From Loktanella sp. 5RATIMAR09 (GTDB lineage: Bacteria; Pseudomonadota; Alphaproteobacteria; Rhodobacterales; Rhodobacteraceae): DNA of 64,000 nucleotides. The number at the start of each line of letters is the position of its first letter. Position 1 is the first letter of the stretch. The translations under genes were made by a program, and so were the position numbers. Positions 41,572-50,440 of this stretch are shown here, piece by piece. Below the pieces are notes generated by a model, which saw only the letters and a program-made list of their open reading frames with translations, searched no databases and was not told the DNA's origin. The stretch covers positions 186,001-250,000 of the forward strand of contig NZ_LJAL01000001.1 in NCBI RefSeq assembly GCF_001419985.1, read 5' to 3'.

Positions 41572-42896
41572 TCGTCAAAGGGTAGCTTGGACTTGCGGCC
41601 CATGCCGGTGTAGGCCTCAAAACCCGCATCGAGCGCCAGATCGCAGGAATAAATATTGCGCAGGTCCGCCATGCGGGCCTGCGCCATCCGACCAGCCATA
41701 TCGCGCAGGTCGAGTGCGCGGAATTCATTCCACTCGGTCAGCATGACCACCGCATCAGCGCCATCCGTGGCCGCATAGGGATCATCAAACCACGCCACGT
41801 TCGGCAGCAACGATTCAGCTTCGCGGAATGCCTGCGGATCAACCACGCGCACATTCGCACCCCGCCCGACAAGCACAGGCACGATCGTGAGCGCGGGCGC
41901 ATCACGCATGTCATCAGTATCAGGTTTGAATGTCAGGCCCAGCACGGCAATCGTCTTGTTCTGAAGCTTGCCATCACACAGGTCGATGATCTTTTCGATC
42001 ATCAGGCGCTTCACCTCTTCGTTGACCTTGATGACCGTTTCGACGATCTGCAAAGGCGAGGAATTGTCCTGCCCGATCCGCGCCAGCGCCATCGTGTCCT
42101 TGGGGAAACAGGACCCGCCATAACCCGGACCCGCCTGCAAAAACTTTGGCCCGATGCGACTGTCAAAGCCCATGCCGTTGGCCACATCTTTCACATCGGC
42201 ACCGGTTTTTTCGCACAGCATCGCGATTTCGTTGATAAAGGTCACTTTCGTCGCGAGGAACGCGTTGGCCGCGTATTTGATCATCTCTGCTGTCTCAAGA
42301 TCGGTGGTCAGCAAAGGATAATCCCGCAAGGCAAGCGGACGGTAGACCTCTTTCATCACCTCGCTCGCGCGTTCGGATTCAACACCGACGACGACCCGAT
42401 CAGGGTGCATAAAGTCATCAATCGCAGCCCCTTCGCGCAGAAATTCGGGGTTCGAGACCACATCACAGGCCAGATCAGGACGCACCTCTTTCAAGAGCTC
42501 CACGACCTTGCGGTTTGTTCCGACAGGGACGGTTGATTTAATGACGATGACAGCAGGTTTGGTCAAAACCTCGGCCACTTCTTTTACAGCACCGAACACA
42601 AAACTCAGGTCCGCATGGCCGTCACCGCGCCTACTTGGGGTGCCGACGGCAATGAAAACCGTATCGGCGTCTCGCGTGGCGTCCCGAAGGTCGTCCGTGA
42701 ACGACAGCCGGTTGGCTGCCATGTTACGGGCCATCAGCCGATCAAGACCCGGCTCGAATATTGGCGTTTTGCCTGCGCGCAAAAGTGCGAGCTTTTCCTG
42801 ATTTTTATCGACGCAGACCACTTCATGCCCAAAGTCCGAGAAACAGACGCCAGACACCAGACCAACATAACCGGTGCCAATCATTGCAATTTTCAT
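41568..42896 (-). CDS. ugd: UDP-glucose 6-dehydrogenase
   Basis: 442 residues. N-terminal Rossmann motif MKIAMIGTGYVGLVSG, ADTVFIAVGTPS, VIKSTVPVGT, NPEFLREG, the catalytic Cys in GPGYGGSCFPKDT, and LGLTFKPDTDDMRDAP. It oxidises UDP-glucose twice with NAD to UDP-glucuronate. It lies 50 bp after the epimerase gene on the same strand, which uses its product. UDP-glucose could come from GalU (25.3 kb). Its stop overlaps that of the creatinase. Confidence 0.95.
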   Translation of the reverse strand: MKIAMIGTGYVGLVSGVCFSDFGHEVVCVDKNQEKLALLRAGKTPIFEPGLDRLMARNMAANRLSFTDDLRDATRDADTVFIAVGTPSRRGDGHADLSFVFGAVKEVAEVLTKPAVIVIKSTVPVGTNRKVVELLKEVRPDLACDVVSNPEFLREGAAIDDFMHPDRVVVGVESERASEVMKEVYRPLALRDYPLLTTDLETAEMIKYAANAFLATKVTFINEIAMLCEKTGADVKDVANGMGFDSRIGPKFLQAGPGYGGSCFPKDTMALARIGQDNSSPLQIVETVIKVNEEVKRLMIEKIIDLCDGKLQNKTIAVLGLTFKPDTDDMRDAPALTIVPVLVGRGANVRVVDPQAFREAESLLPNVAWFDDPYAATDGADAVVMLTEWNEFRALDLRDMAGRMAQARMADLRNIYSCDLALDAGFEAYTGMGRKSKLPFDD

Positions 42897-42946
42897 CGTC
42901 TTCTCTCTTCTTTAGCAGTGGCGCATGTCTCTCATGAAACGCCAAA

Positions 42947-43960
42947 TCACTTATCGTAATAGTCGCGATACCATGCGACGAAGGCGCTGACACCCTCTGC
43001 CACGTCGGTTTGCGGCGCATATCCGGTCAGATGTTGCAGCAATGCATTGTCCGCAAAGGTTTCGTGCACATCGCCCTTTTGCATGTCCATGAAATTCTTT
43101 TCCAGCGGCATGCCCAGCGCATCTTCGATCGCAGCAATGAAATCCATCAAAGGCACTTTGGTGCCATTCCCGATATTGACGACACGAAAAGGGGCGGCGG
43201 GGCTAAGGCTATCACCCTCGGCAATGTCATCGGGCGTGGCAGGTTCGACAGGTGGCGTATCAATCAAAAGCCGGATACCGCGCACAAGGTCGGTCACATA
43301 GGTGAAATCCCGCGCCATTGCTCCGTTGTTGTAGACGTCGATCGGCGCACCATCCAAACCTGCCTTCACAAATTTGAAAAGCGCCAGATCAGGCCGCCCC
43401 CAAGGACCATAGACGGTGAAAAACCGGAACATCGTGGTCGGGATCTTCCACAGATGGGCATAGGCGTGGCCCATGTGCTCGTTCGCGCGTTTGCTTGCAG
43501 CATAAATCGTCAGCGGCGTATCGGTGCGCTGCAATTCACGGAACGGCATCTCTGTGTTGGCCCCGTAAACCGATGAGGTCGACGCCATCAGCAAGTGTTC
43601 AACTTGATGGATGCGTGCACATTCGGTCATGTTGAACGTGCCCATGACGTTCGTTTCCATATAGGATCGCGGGTTTTCCAGCGAATAGCGCACACCTGCC
43701 TGTCCTGCGAGATGGACGATGATATCCGGCTTGGCTTCGTCACAGGTTTTGGCCAGAAGATCATAGTCTTCCAACAGCCCCTCAACACATGAGAAATGCG
43801 GATTTTGAAGCAGGATCTGGTGACGGCGGCGTTTCAGTTGCACGTCATAATAGTCGGTCATGCCGTCGTAGCCGACGACGCGAAACCCTTCATCCAGAAG
43901 CAGCTGGGCAAGGTGAAACCCGATAAATCCGGCCGTTCCCGTAATAAAGACAGTGCGCAT
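42947..43960 (-). CDS. NAD-dependent epimerase, probable UDP-glucuronate 4-epimerase
   Basis: 337 residues of the extended SDR type. VFITGTAGFIGFHLAQLLLDEGFRVVGYDGMTDYYDVQLKRRR, the Asp in VHLAGQAGVRYSLENPRSYMETNVMGT, the catalytic STSSVYG with YAASKRANE (Tyr/Lys) and FFTVYGPWGRPDLALFKF are as in UDP-glucuronate 4-epimerases. It converts UDP-glucuronate to UDP-galacturonate for surface polysaccharide. It precedes ugd by 50 bp in the same operon. Confidence 0.85.
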   Translation of the reverse strand: MRTVFITGTAGFIGFHLAQLLLDEGFRVVGYDGMTDYYDVQLKRRRHQILLQNPHFSCVEGLLEDYDLLAKTCDEAKPDIIVHLAGQAGVRYSLENPRSYMETNVMGTFNMTECARIHQVEHLLMASTSSVYGANTEMPFRELQRTDTPLTIYAASKRANEHMGHAYAHLWKIPTTMFRFFTVYGPWGRPDLALFKFVKAGLDGAPIDVYNNGAMARDFTYVTDLVRGIRLLIDTPPVEPATPDDIAEGDSLSPAAPFRVVNIGNGTKVPLMDFIAAIEDALGMPLEKNFMDMQKGDVHETFADNALLQHLTGYAPQTDVAEGVSAFVAWYRDYYDK

Positions 43961-43975
43961 GAAAGGGACCTTGAT

Positions 43976-44001
43976 GAAAACGACGGCTTTGCGCCGTTTT
44001 C
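43976..44001 (-). terminator. Possible intrinsic terminator after the SBF-type transporter gene
   Basis: On the minus strand GAAAACGGC, a short loop, then GCCGTCGTTTTC: a GC stem flanked by A- and T-runs, 28 bp after the transporter stop and just before the epimerase gene. The right arm has a two-base bulge. Confidence 0.45.
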
Positions 44002-44029
44002 ATGCAATGTGCAGGTCAGGTCAATGCAG

Positions 44030-44911
44030 CTAGAGTAAACCGTTCGGCAAAGGTTGCTCATTCGCCGTGTTCACGCGGCGGAACCACAGCGTGACCATCG
44101 TGGATGTGATCACGATAAAGAGCGAATAAAGCACCGGAACGGCCATGATCGACTGCGCCTCGGTCCCTGAAAAGGTGAAAGCGATAATCGCGATGGCCAA
44201 CGGCCCGTTCTGGATACCTGTCTCCAATGCCACGGTGCGCGCATTGCGCGGGTGCAACCGCAGCAGGATTGAAAACCCATAGCCCAGCGCAAAACCAAAT
44301 AGGCCCAGCACAATGGACCCGAAATAGGTGGCCCAGGTTGTTGTCAGCAGGAACTCCCAGTTACGCGGAATCCATGACACGATCAGGAACAGGATGAAGA
44401 AAATCGCCAGCATCGACCCCATAAATTCGGTTACAGCGCCCACGTTGGCGTTCAGTTTGCGCAGCATCATTCCAATAGCGACGGGCACCAGAAGAAGGAC
44501 CAGCGTCGCAATGATGTTTTCGCGCGGAATATCCAGATCAAGCGCGCCGGCATAGAGCACAAGCACAAGCGGTATCAGGATCACCCCGAAAACCGTGGAT
44601 GTCACCGTCATCAAAACCGAAAGCGCCAGATTGCCTTTGGAGAAGTAGGTAAAGATGTTCGACGTCGTCCCGCCCGGCATGCAGGCCATGATAAGGATAC
44701 CGATCTTGATCGTGTCCGAAACGGGCAAGGTTGTCGCCAGAATAAAGCCGATCAACGGCATGAAGCCGTATTGCGACACAACGCCGATCATCAATCCGTA
44801 GGGTCGCTTCAATGCCAGCGTAAAGTCGCGCGGGGTCAGCGATGCACCCATGCCCAGCATGATCACGAAAATCATCAGCGCCAGAATAGCTTGTTCAAGT
44901 GGTCCAACCAT
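44030..44911 (-). CDS. Bile acid:sodium symporter (SBF/BASS) family transporter
   Basis: 293 residues with about nine to ten membrane segments. Family signs include MLGMGASLTPRDFTLALKRPYGLMIGVVSQYGFMPLIGFIL, LIMACMPGGTTSNIFTYFSKGNLALSVLMT, and the second repeat crossover ETGIQNGPLAIAIIAFTF. BASS proteins move organic acids with sodium. The start overlaps the acyl-CoA ligase stop (TAATG), so import of a carboxylic acid coupled to CoA activation is the likely role; the substrate is unknown. Confidence 0.85.
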   Translation of the reverse strand: MVGPLEQAILALMIFVIMLGMGASLTPRDFTLALKRPYGLMIGVVSQYGFMPLIGFILATTLPVSDTIKIGILIMACMPGGTTSNIFTYFSKGNLALSVLMTVTSTVFGVILIPLVLVLYAGALDLDIPRENIIATLVLLLVPVAIGMMLRKLNANVGAVTEFMGSMLAIFFILFLIVSWIPRNWEFLLTTTWATYFGSIVLGLFGFALGYGFSILLRLHPRNARTVALETGIQNGPLAIAIIAFTFSGTEAQSIMAVPVLYSLFIVITSTMVTLWFRRVNTANEQPLPNGLL

Positions 44912-46632
44912 TATGCGTTCTCCACTTTGGCTTGTTCTTCGGCGCGCAGGTCTTTGCGCAGGATTTTCCCGACGTTCGATTTTGGCAGCTCATCGCGGAA
45001 TTCGACCGCTTTCGGCACTTTGTACCCGGTCAGATGTTCCTTGCAGTAGGCACGCACGGCGTCTTTGGTCAATGTATCGTCACGCTTGACGATAAAGGCC
45101 TTCACGGCCTCGCCGGACGCACCATCAGGCACGCCGATAACAGCAACTTCCTCGACGCCCGGATGGGCCGCCAGCGTATCTTCGATCTCGTTTGGATAAA
45201 CATTGAAGCCCGAGACGAGGATCATATCCTTCTTGCGGTCAACGATGCGGAAATACCCGTCCTCGTCCATCACGCCGATATCGCCGGTCAGCAGCCAGCC
45301 GTTCTGAACGGTCTTGGCGGTCTCTTCGGGTTTTTTCCAATAGCCCTTCATGATCTGTGGGCCGCGGGCAATCAGTTCACCCGGCGCGCCTTGCGGTACA
45401 TCAACACCGTCCTCATCCACACATTTCAATTCGGTCGAGGGCAAAGGCACACCGATCGAGTTCAGGCGGCTTTTGCCAAATGGGTTAAACGTCAGGATCG
45501 GCGAGGATTCAGTCAATCCGTATCCTTCCAGCAGCGGTTTGCCAGTCAGCTTTTCCCACCGTTCAGCCACGACCCCCTGTGTCGCCATGCCGCCGGCAGA
45601 TGCAAATTTCAGGTGCTTTGGTGGTGTATCAAGAAACCAGACTTCCCCTGTCAGACCGTTAAACAACGTATTCACGCCGCTCAGCCATGTGATCTTGTAG
45701 TTCTCGAACGCGCGCTTGAGGTTGCTCAAAGGGCGGGGGTTCGGAATCATAATATTGTGCGCACCCTGCGAAAACATACCCAGGAAATTCACGGTAAAGG
45801 CAAAGACATGATAAAGCGGAAGCGCAGTCAGGGCGACTTCACGGCCCTTTTCGAACTGCTCGATCAACTCCATCGTCTGTTCCATATTCATCAGGATATT
45901 GCTGTGGGTCAGCATCGCGCCCTTGGATACACCGGTGGTGCCTCCTGTGTACTGCAGGCAGGCGACATCATCAGGGGCGATCGTCTGGCGATAGCTTTCC
46001 AGGGCGTTATGCGTCTGCGCATGTTTGGCGCGGCCCGCCTTGACGGCCTCTGGCAGACGGATGTGGGGGATCGTGATCGGGGTGATTGTCTTGTCCCAAT
46101 ATTTCTGGACCAGACCCACGATACCGCGGGGCATAGCCGGAAAATATTCGGCCACACGGGTTACAATGACATTTGGGATCGGGTGGCCCTGCATCGCCTC
46201 GACCAGTTTGTCGGCGAACATGTCGACCACGATAATGGCTGAAGGTTCGGCATCGGCGAACTGTTTTGCCATTTCCTCGGGCGTATAGAGGGGGTTTACG
46301 TTGACCAGAATACACCCGGCCTTGAACACCGCCATGGCCGCAATCGGATAGGCCAGGCAGTTCGGCACTTGAATGGCAACGCGGTCACCGGTGGTCAACC
46401 CTGCGATTTCGCGCAAGTAGACCGCCAGCGCATCGGACATTTCATCCGCTTGGCGGTAGCTTAACGTCCCATTCATGCCGTTGGGCAGACAGGTCGTAAA
46501 TGCGGGCTGGTCACCATAAAGCGCGGCAGTCGCACTAATAAAATCACCGATTGTGCGAAATTCGGGCGCGTCGATCGTCTTGCGGACGGATGCGCCGTAA
46601 AAGGCCGTCCATGGGCGTGTCTGGTCTGTCAC
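44911..46632 (-). CDS. Long-chain fatty-acid-CoA ligase (FadD-type)
   Basis: 573 residues of the AMP-binding family. The AMP/ATP loop YTGGTTGVSKGAMLTHSN, GYGLTESSPILTFNP, GWLLTGDIGVMDEDGYFRIVDRKKDMILVSGFNVYPNEIEDTLAAHPGV and the C-terminal Lys in ELPKSNVGKILRKDLR are intact. It activates fatty or related acids to CoA thioesters for beta-oxidation or lipid synthesis. It is the first gene of a two-gene unit with the SBF transporter, and close in length to FadD (561 in E. coli). Confidence 0.9.
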   Translation of the reverse strand: MTDQTRPWTAFYGASVRKTIDAPEFRTIGDFISATAALYGDQPAFTTCLPNGMNGTLSYRQADEMSDALAVYLREIAGLTTGDRVAIQVPNCLAYPIAAMAVFKAGCILVNVNPLYTPEEMAKQFADAEPSAIIVVDMFADKLVEAMQGHPIPNVIVTRVAEYFPAMPRGIVGLVQKYWDKTITPITIPHIRLPEAVKAGRAKHAQTHNALESYRQTIAPDDVACLQYTGGTTGVSKGAMLTHSNILMNMEQTMELIEQFEKGREVALTALPLYHVFAFTVNFLGMFSQGAHNIMIPNPRPLSNLKRAFENYKITWLSGVNTLFNGLTGEVWFLDTPPKHLKFASAGGMATQGVVAERWEKLTGKPLLEGYGLTESSPILTFNPFGKSRLNSIGVPLPSTELKCVDEDGVDVPQGAPGELIARGPQIMKGYWKKPEETAKTVQNGWLLTGDIGVMDEDGYFRIVDRKKDMILVSGFNVYPNEIEDTLAAHPGVEEVAVIGVPDGASGEAVKAFIVKRDDTLTKDAVRAYCKEHLTGYKVPKAVEFRDELPKSNVGKILRKDLRAEEQAKVENA

Positions 46633-46742
46633 TGGCTTCCTCCCAAAAGCATTCGGGAGAGATTATCCTGTCTTGCAGTTTTGTGAAGCAAAAGCAGCAG
46701 TTGGGCGAGATGTGACCCTGCGTCCAATCGGCCCGACCCGCG

Positions 46743-47366
46743 CTAAAGCACCAAATCGCAGGCACGGCTGTTGGATTGTACGTATTTCGCGTTCAGCAGA
46801 TCGTTTTCCCCAACCTTGAAACGCGCCTCTGCTTCAGAGAATCCTTCGTCGAACCAGCGTTGCATCAAACGGCGTTCAAGCTCCGCAATTGGTGCGTCAA
46901 TCCATATCGAGCTGGTCCAGAATTGCGCCAACTGGTTCCATGGGTCGCCCTCAAGCATGAGGTAATTGCCCTCAAAGAGCACATATTCCACGTCTTTTGA
47001 GAGGACCGCCGCACCGGCAATCGCGATGTCGCGCGACCGGTCAAAGACAGGATACACAATGTCAGCACCGCCATGTGCAATCCGCTTCGCCAGATTGCAG
47101 AAGCCCGCGCCATCAAAGGTTTCCGGCGCACCTTTCCGCGCGCGCAAACCGCGCGCATCCAAGATAGCGTTATCCAGATGAAACCCGTCCATCGGCACCA
47201 CCGCAGACGCCTTGCCCGCAGCGATCAACAACCGGTGCAGAGCCTCGGCCACCGTTGATTTCCCCGAGCCGGGCGGCCCTGCGATCGCAATCAGTTTGCG
47301 CCCGTCAGGCAGGTGCAAAACATGCTCGAGCGCCTGCTTCGCAAGTGTCTCAGGCGGCAATTTCAT
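46743..47366 (-). CDS. frcK: Nucleoside/sugar kinase-like P-loop protein of the frc operon (FrcK-like)
   Basis: 207 residues. Walker A IAIAGPPGSGKSTVAEALHRLL, DGFHLDNAILDARGLRARKGAPETFD, and EGNYLMLEGDPWNQLAQFWTSSIWIDA belong to the uridine-kinase/phosphoribulokinase-like group. It overlaps frcA by 17 bases and ends the operon, as the putative kinase gene frcK does in Sinorhizobium frcBCAK. Phosphorylation of an imported sugar or nucleoside is likely; direct fructose kinase activity is unproven for the family. Confidence 0.75.
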   Translation of the reverse strand: MKLPPETLAKQALEHVLHLPDGRKLIAIAGPPGSGKSTVAEALHRLLIAAGKASAVVPMDGFHLDNAILDARGLRARKGAPETFDGAGFCNLAKRIAHGGADIVYPVFDRSRDIAIAGAAVLSKDVEYVLFEGNYLMLEGDPWNQLAQFWTSSIWIDAPIAELERRLMQRWFDEGFSEAEARFKVGENDLLNAKYVQSNSRACDLVL

Positions 47367-48120
47367 CAGGCGTCATTGCTCCGGTCATCAACGCGACAGC
47401 ATCGGACATGGAAACCTCGGATGGCTTTACCACACACAGGCGCTTGCCAAGACGGTGGATATGGATGCGGTCCGCGACCTCGAACACATGCGGCATGTTG
47501 TGACTGATCAGGATGATCGGAATGCCACGCGCCTTCACGTCCTTGATCAGCTCAAGCACCTTGCGGCTTTCTTTTACGCCCAAGGCAGCCGTCGGTTCAT
47601 CCAGAATGATCACCTTTGATCCAAACGCAGCGGCACGCGCCACGGCGACACCCTGACGTTGGCCGCCTGACAGTGTTTCAACTGCCTGATTGATATTCTG
47701 GATCGTCATCAGCCCCAGTTCCGACAGCTTTTCGCGGGCGATTTTCTCCATGCGGGGGCGGTCAAGCTGGCGCAGCCATTTGCCCATGAATCCCGGTTTG
47801 CGCAACTCGCGGCCCATGAACATGTTGTCCGCAATAGACAGGGCCGGCGACATCGCAAGCGTCTGATAGACAGTTTCAACGCCTTCTTCGCGCGCTTCGG
47901 TGGGTGAATTGAACTGCACCTTGCGGCCATCCAGGAACACTTCGCCCTCATCAGGGACCACCGCACCCGATACGGATTTGATCAGTGATGATTTCCCCGC
48001 ACCGTTATCGCCGATCACCGCAAGGATTTCACCCGGGTAGAGATCGAAATCGCAATGGTCCAATGCCGTAACCTTGCCATAACGTTTGACAAGCCCGCGC
48101 CCTTTTAAAACCGGTTCCAT
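47350..48120 (-). CDS. frcA: Sugar ABC transporter ATPase, FrcA-like
   Basis: 256 residues from the ATG at 48120, which overlaps the permease stop (TAATG). Walker A IGDNGAGKSSL, signature TLSGGQRQGVAVARAA, Walker B KVIILDEPTAALGV, and switch ILISHNMPHVFEVADRIHIHRLGKR. The single-ATPase-domain form with ALGV after Walker B is characteristic of FrcA; most ribose-type ATPases have two domains. It powers import through FrcC. Confidence 0.88.
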   Translation of the reverse strand: MEPVLKGRGLVKRYGKVTALDHCDFDLYPGEILAVIGDNGAGKSSLIKSVSGAVVPDEGEVFLDGRKVQFNSPTEAREEGVETVYQTLAMSPALSIADNMFMGRELRKPGFMGKWLRQLDRPRMEKIAREKLSELGLMTIQNINQAVETLSGGQRQGVAVARAAAFGSKVIILDEPTAALGVKESRKVLELIKDVKARGIPIILISHNMPHVFEVADRIHIHRLGKRLCVVKPSEVSMSDAVALMTGAMTPDEIAA

Positions 48121-49208
48121 TATGCCGATACCCTTCTGATCCATTGGTCCACGGTGACAGCGCCGATGATCAGCACGCCGATAAGAAGATAGGTCCACTG
48201 CGCATCCGCCCCCGCAAGGCGCAGGCCGAGCGTAAAGACACCCACAATCAGCGCACCAAAGAGCGGCCCAAGGATCGATCCGCGCCCCCCGAAGAGCGAG
48301 ATCCCACCGATCACAACGGCTGTGATGCTCTCAATATTCAAAAGCTGCCCCGATGTCGGGCTGACAGACCCGATCCGGCCGATCAGCGCCCAGCCTGCAA
48401 TCGCGCAAATAAAACCGGTGACGGCATAGACCGAAATCAGGGTGTAGCGAACGTTCACACCAGAGAGCTGCGCTGCCTCGGGATCATCACCCACGGCATA
48501 GACATGGCGGCCCCAGGCCGTTTGGCTAAGCACATATGTCAGCACGGCAAAAATAAGGATCATGGCGATCACGCCATAGGTAAATGTGGCGCCGCCACTG
48601 CCGTTGGCATCTGCGCCGACCTTGAAGGTTGTACCAAGGAACTGGAGCAAGGGCGCCTCGGCTTCAATTTCCTGGCTGCGGATGGTTTCGTTTGCAGAAT
48701 AAAGGAAATTGGCCGCCAAAACGATCTGCCACATACCCAACGTGACAATGAAGGGCGGTAATTTCATCACCGCGACGAGCCAGCCGTTGATCGTGCCGAT
48801 CAATGTGCCGAACGCAAGGCCGATGACAATCGCCGCCTCGACCGGAATGCCGTAGCGAAAGGTGAACTGCCCCATGATCACGCTCGACAATACTGCGATT
48901 GCGCCGACGCTCAGGTCGATACCTGCCGTCAAAATGATCAAAGATTGCGCAGCCGCAACAATACCCACGATCTGTACCTGTTGCAAAATCAGCGTCAGCG
49001 CGAAGGGCGAAAAGAAAGTGGACCCCAAGAGCAACCCGAATACCGCAATTGAAGCGACAAGCACAAACAGCGGCACAAGCGCCGGATTGACGTGCAGCAA
49101 GTGCTGTAAATTGTGCAGGAACCCTTTGCGGCTATCTACGAAAGCGGCCACTGTCTCGGTGCGCTCTGTTTTGACAACAGATTCATAGTTATCGGAATCG
49201 TTTGGCAT
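48120..49208 (-). CDS. frcC: Sugar ABC transporter permease, FrcC-like
   Basis: 362 residues from ATG 49208 (GGGGAG immediately upstream; ATG 49211 is equally possible). The N-terminal ~40 residues are hydrophilic. About eight to ten membrane segments follow with ribose-type permease motifs (LIILTAGIDLSVGAIAVLSSVIMGQF, NGWLVAVMKLPPFIVTLGMWQI, VYAVGDDPEAAQLSGVNVRYTLISVYAVTGFICAIAG). It follows frcB by about 100 bp, a gap that holds a hairpin. Confidence 0.88.
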   Translation of the reverse strand: MPNDSDNYESVVKTERTETVAAFVDSRKGFLHNLQHLLHVNPALVPLFVLVASIAVFGLLLGSTFFSPFALTLILQQVQIVGIVAAAQSLIILTAGIDLSVGAIAVLSSVIMGQFTFRYGIPVEAAIVIGLAFGTLIGTINGWLVAVMKLPPFIVTLGMWQIVLAANFLYSANETIRSQEIEAEAPLLQFLGTTFKVGADANGSGGATFTYGVIAMILIFAVLTYVLSQTAWGRHVYAVGDDPEAAQLSGVNVRYTLISVYAVTGFICAIAGWALIGRIGSVSPTSGQLLNIESITAVVIGGISLFGGRGSILGPLFGALIVGVFTLGLRLAGADAQWTYLLIGVLIIGAVTVDQWIRRVSA

Positions 49209-49259
49209 CATGCTCCCCAACGTTGCAACGGCGTGAACGGCAGATTCAGGCTCGTAGAG

Positions 49260-49284
49260 AAAAGGGCAAACACGTTGCCCTTTT
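49260..49284 (-). terminator. Hairpin between frcB and frcC
   Basis: AAAGGGCAA (49261-49269), five-base loop, TTGCCCTTT (49275-49283), flanked by A and T on both sides. As in the Pot-like operon, it sits directly between binding-protein and permease genes and probably lowers downstream expression. Confidence 0.65.
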
Positions 49285-49312
49285 CAAAGTTTAACAAGGA
49301 TTATTCAGGGTT

Positions 49313-50341
49313 TTAACCCCAGCAAAGCTCCATGCCTTCGGCGACAGAGATGCTGTCAACGCCTTCTGCTGGCTGGTCAGTAACCAGAGCAACACCGGTG
49401 TCAAAAAAGTTCTTGCCCGGTGTGTTTTCAGGCAATGTGCCATCGGCTGCATATGCTGCAATCGCTTCGATCCCTTTGGATGCCATCAACAGCGGGTACT
49501 GCTGTGATGTCGCACCGATCACGCCGTCCGCGATGTTCTGCACACCCGGGCAGCCACCATCGACAGACACGATCAGCACGTCGTTTTCACGACCGATAGA
49601 ACGCAGCGCTTCATAGGCACCAGCCGCGGCTGGTTCGTTGATCGTGTAAACCACGTTGATCGTCGGATCGACAGCAAGAAGGTTTTCCATCGCACGACGG
49701 CCGCCTTCTTCGTTACCTGCGGTCACGTCGTTGCCAACGATGCGCGGATCTGTTTCGTCGCCCCATCTGTTGGGGTCTCCCAGATCGATACCAAAGCCCT
49801 GCAAGAAGCCTTGGTCACGCAGCACGCCAACAGTCGGCTGGCTGACAGCAAGGTCAAGCATCGCGATTCTCGCGTTTGCGGCTTCATCACCAAGCGTTGC
49901 TGCGGCCCACTGGCCGATCAGCTCACCCGCAAGGAAGTTGTCGGTCGCGAATGTCGCATCGGCGGCATCAATCGGATCAAGCGGAGTATCAAGCGCGATT
50001 ACCAACAGGCCTGCTTCGCGTGCCTGAGTGACTGCACCAACGATGGATGATGTGTCGGACGCCGTCAGCAGAATACCGGATGCGCCGTTTGCGATGCATG
50101 TTTCGATCGCAGCAACTTGTGTTTCGTGGTCGCCGTCCACACGCCCCGCAAAAGAGCTGAGTGTCATGCCTGCAGCTTCGGCAGCAGCCTCGGCACCTTC
50201 GCGCATTTTAACAAAGAAAGGGTTGGTGTCTGTCTTTGTAATCAAGCAAGCGGATGGGCCGTGCGCGTCAGCAAAAGCTGCGCCACTGCTCGCAATCGCG
50301 ATTGCACCGCCCAAAAGGGCTGTTTTTGTGGATTTAAACAT
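49313..50341 (-). CDS. frcB: Periplasmic sugar-binding protein, FrcB-like
   Basis: 342 residues with a signal peptide ending about SSGAAFADA. The mature protein is a Peripla_BP_4 fold: [129 protein letters not shown]. These match recalled FrcB, which binds fructose, mannose and ribose. It is the first gene of the frcBCAK operon. The divergent ROK regulator and the dyad at 50412-50436 control it. Confidence 0.9.
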   Translation of the reverse strand: MFKSTKTALLGGAIAIASSGAAFADAHGPSACLITKTDTNPFFVKMREGAEAAAEAAGMTLSSFAGRVDGDHETQVAAIETCIANGASGILLTASDTSSIVGAVTQAREAGLLVIALDTPLDPIDAADATFATDNFLAGELIGQWAAATLGDEAANARIAMLDLAVSQPTVGVLRDQGFLQGFGIDLGDPNRWGDETDPRIVGNDVTAGNEEGGRRAMENLLAVDPTINVVYTINEPAAAGAYEALRSIGRENDVLIVSVDGGCPGVQNIADGVIGATSQQYPLLMASKGIEAIAAYAADGTLPENTPGKNFFDTGVALVTDQPAEGVDSISVAEGMELCWG

Positions 50342-50411
50342 AATGGTCCTCCCATGACCTTTTTAGTCGTTCCCGTGAGACCGGAAACTGAGGCTTTTCC
50401 GGCAGACTGTC

Positions 50412-50436
50412 AATAACTAACTTCCAGAGAGTTATT
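50412..50436. promoter_or_regulatory. AATAACT...AGTTATT dyad, likely FrcR operator
   Basis: AATAACT (50412-50418) and AGTTATT (50430-50436) form an inverted repeat between frcB (start 50341) and the divergent ROK gene (start about 50441). The right arm almost touches the regulator start, favouring autorepression. Confidence 0.5.
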
Positions 50437-50440
50437 TAGT

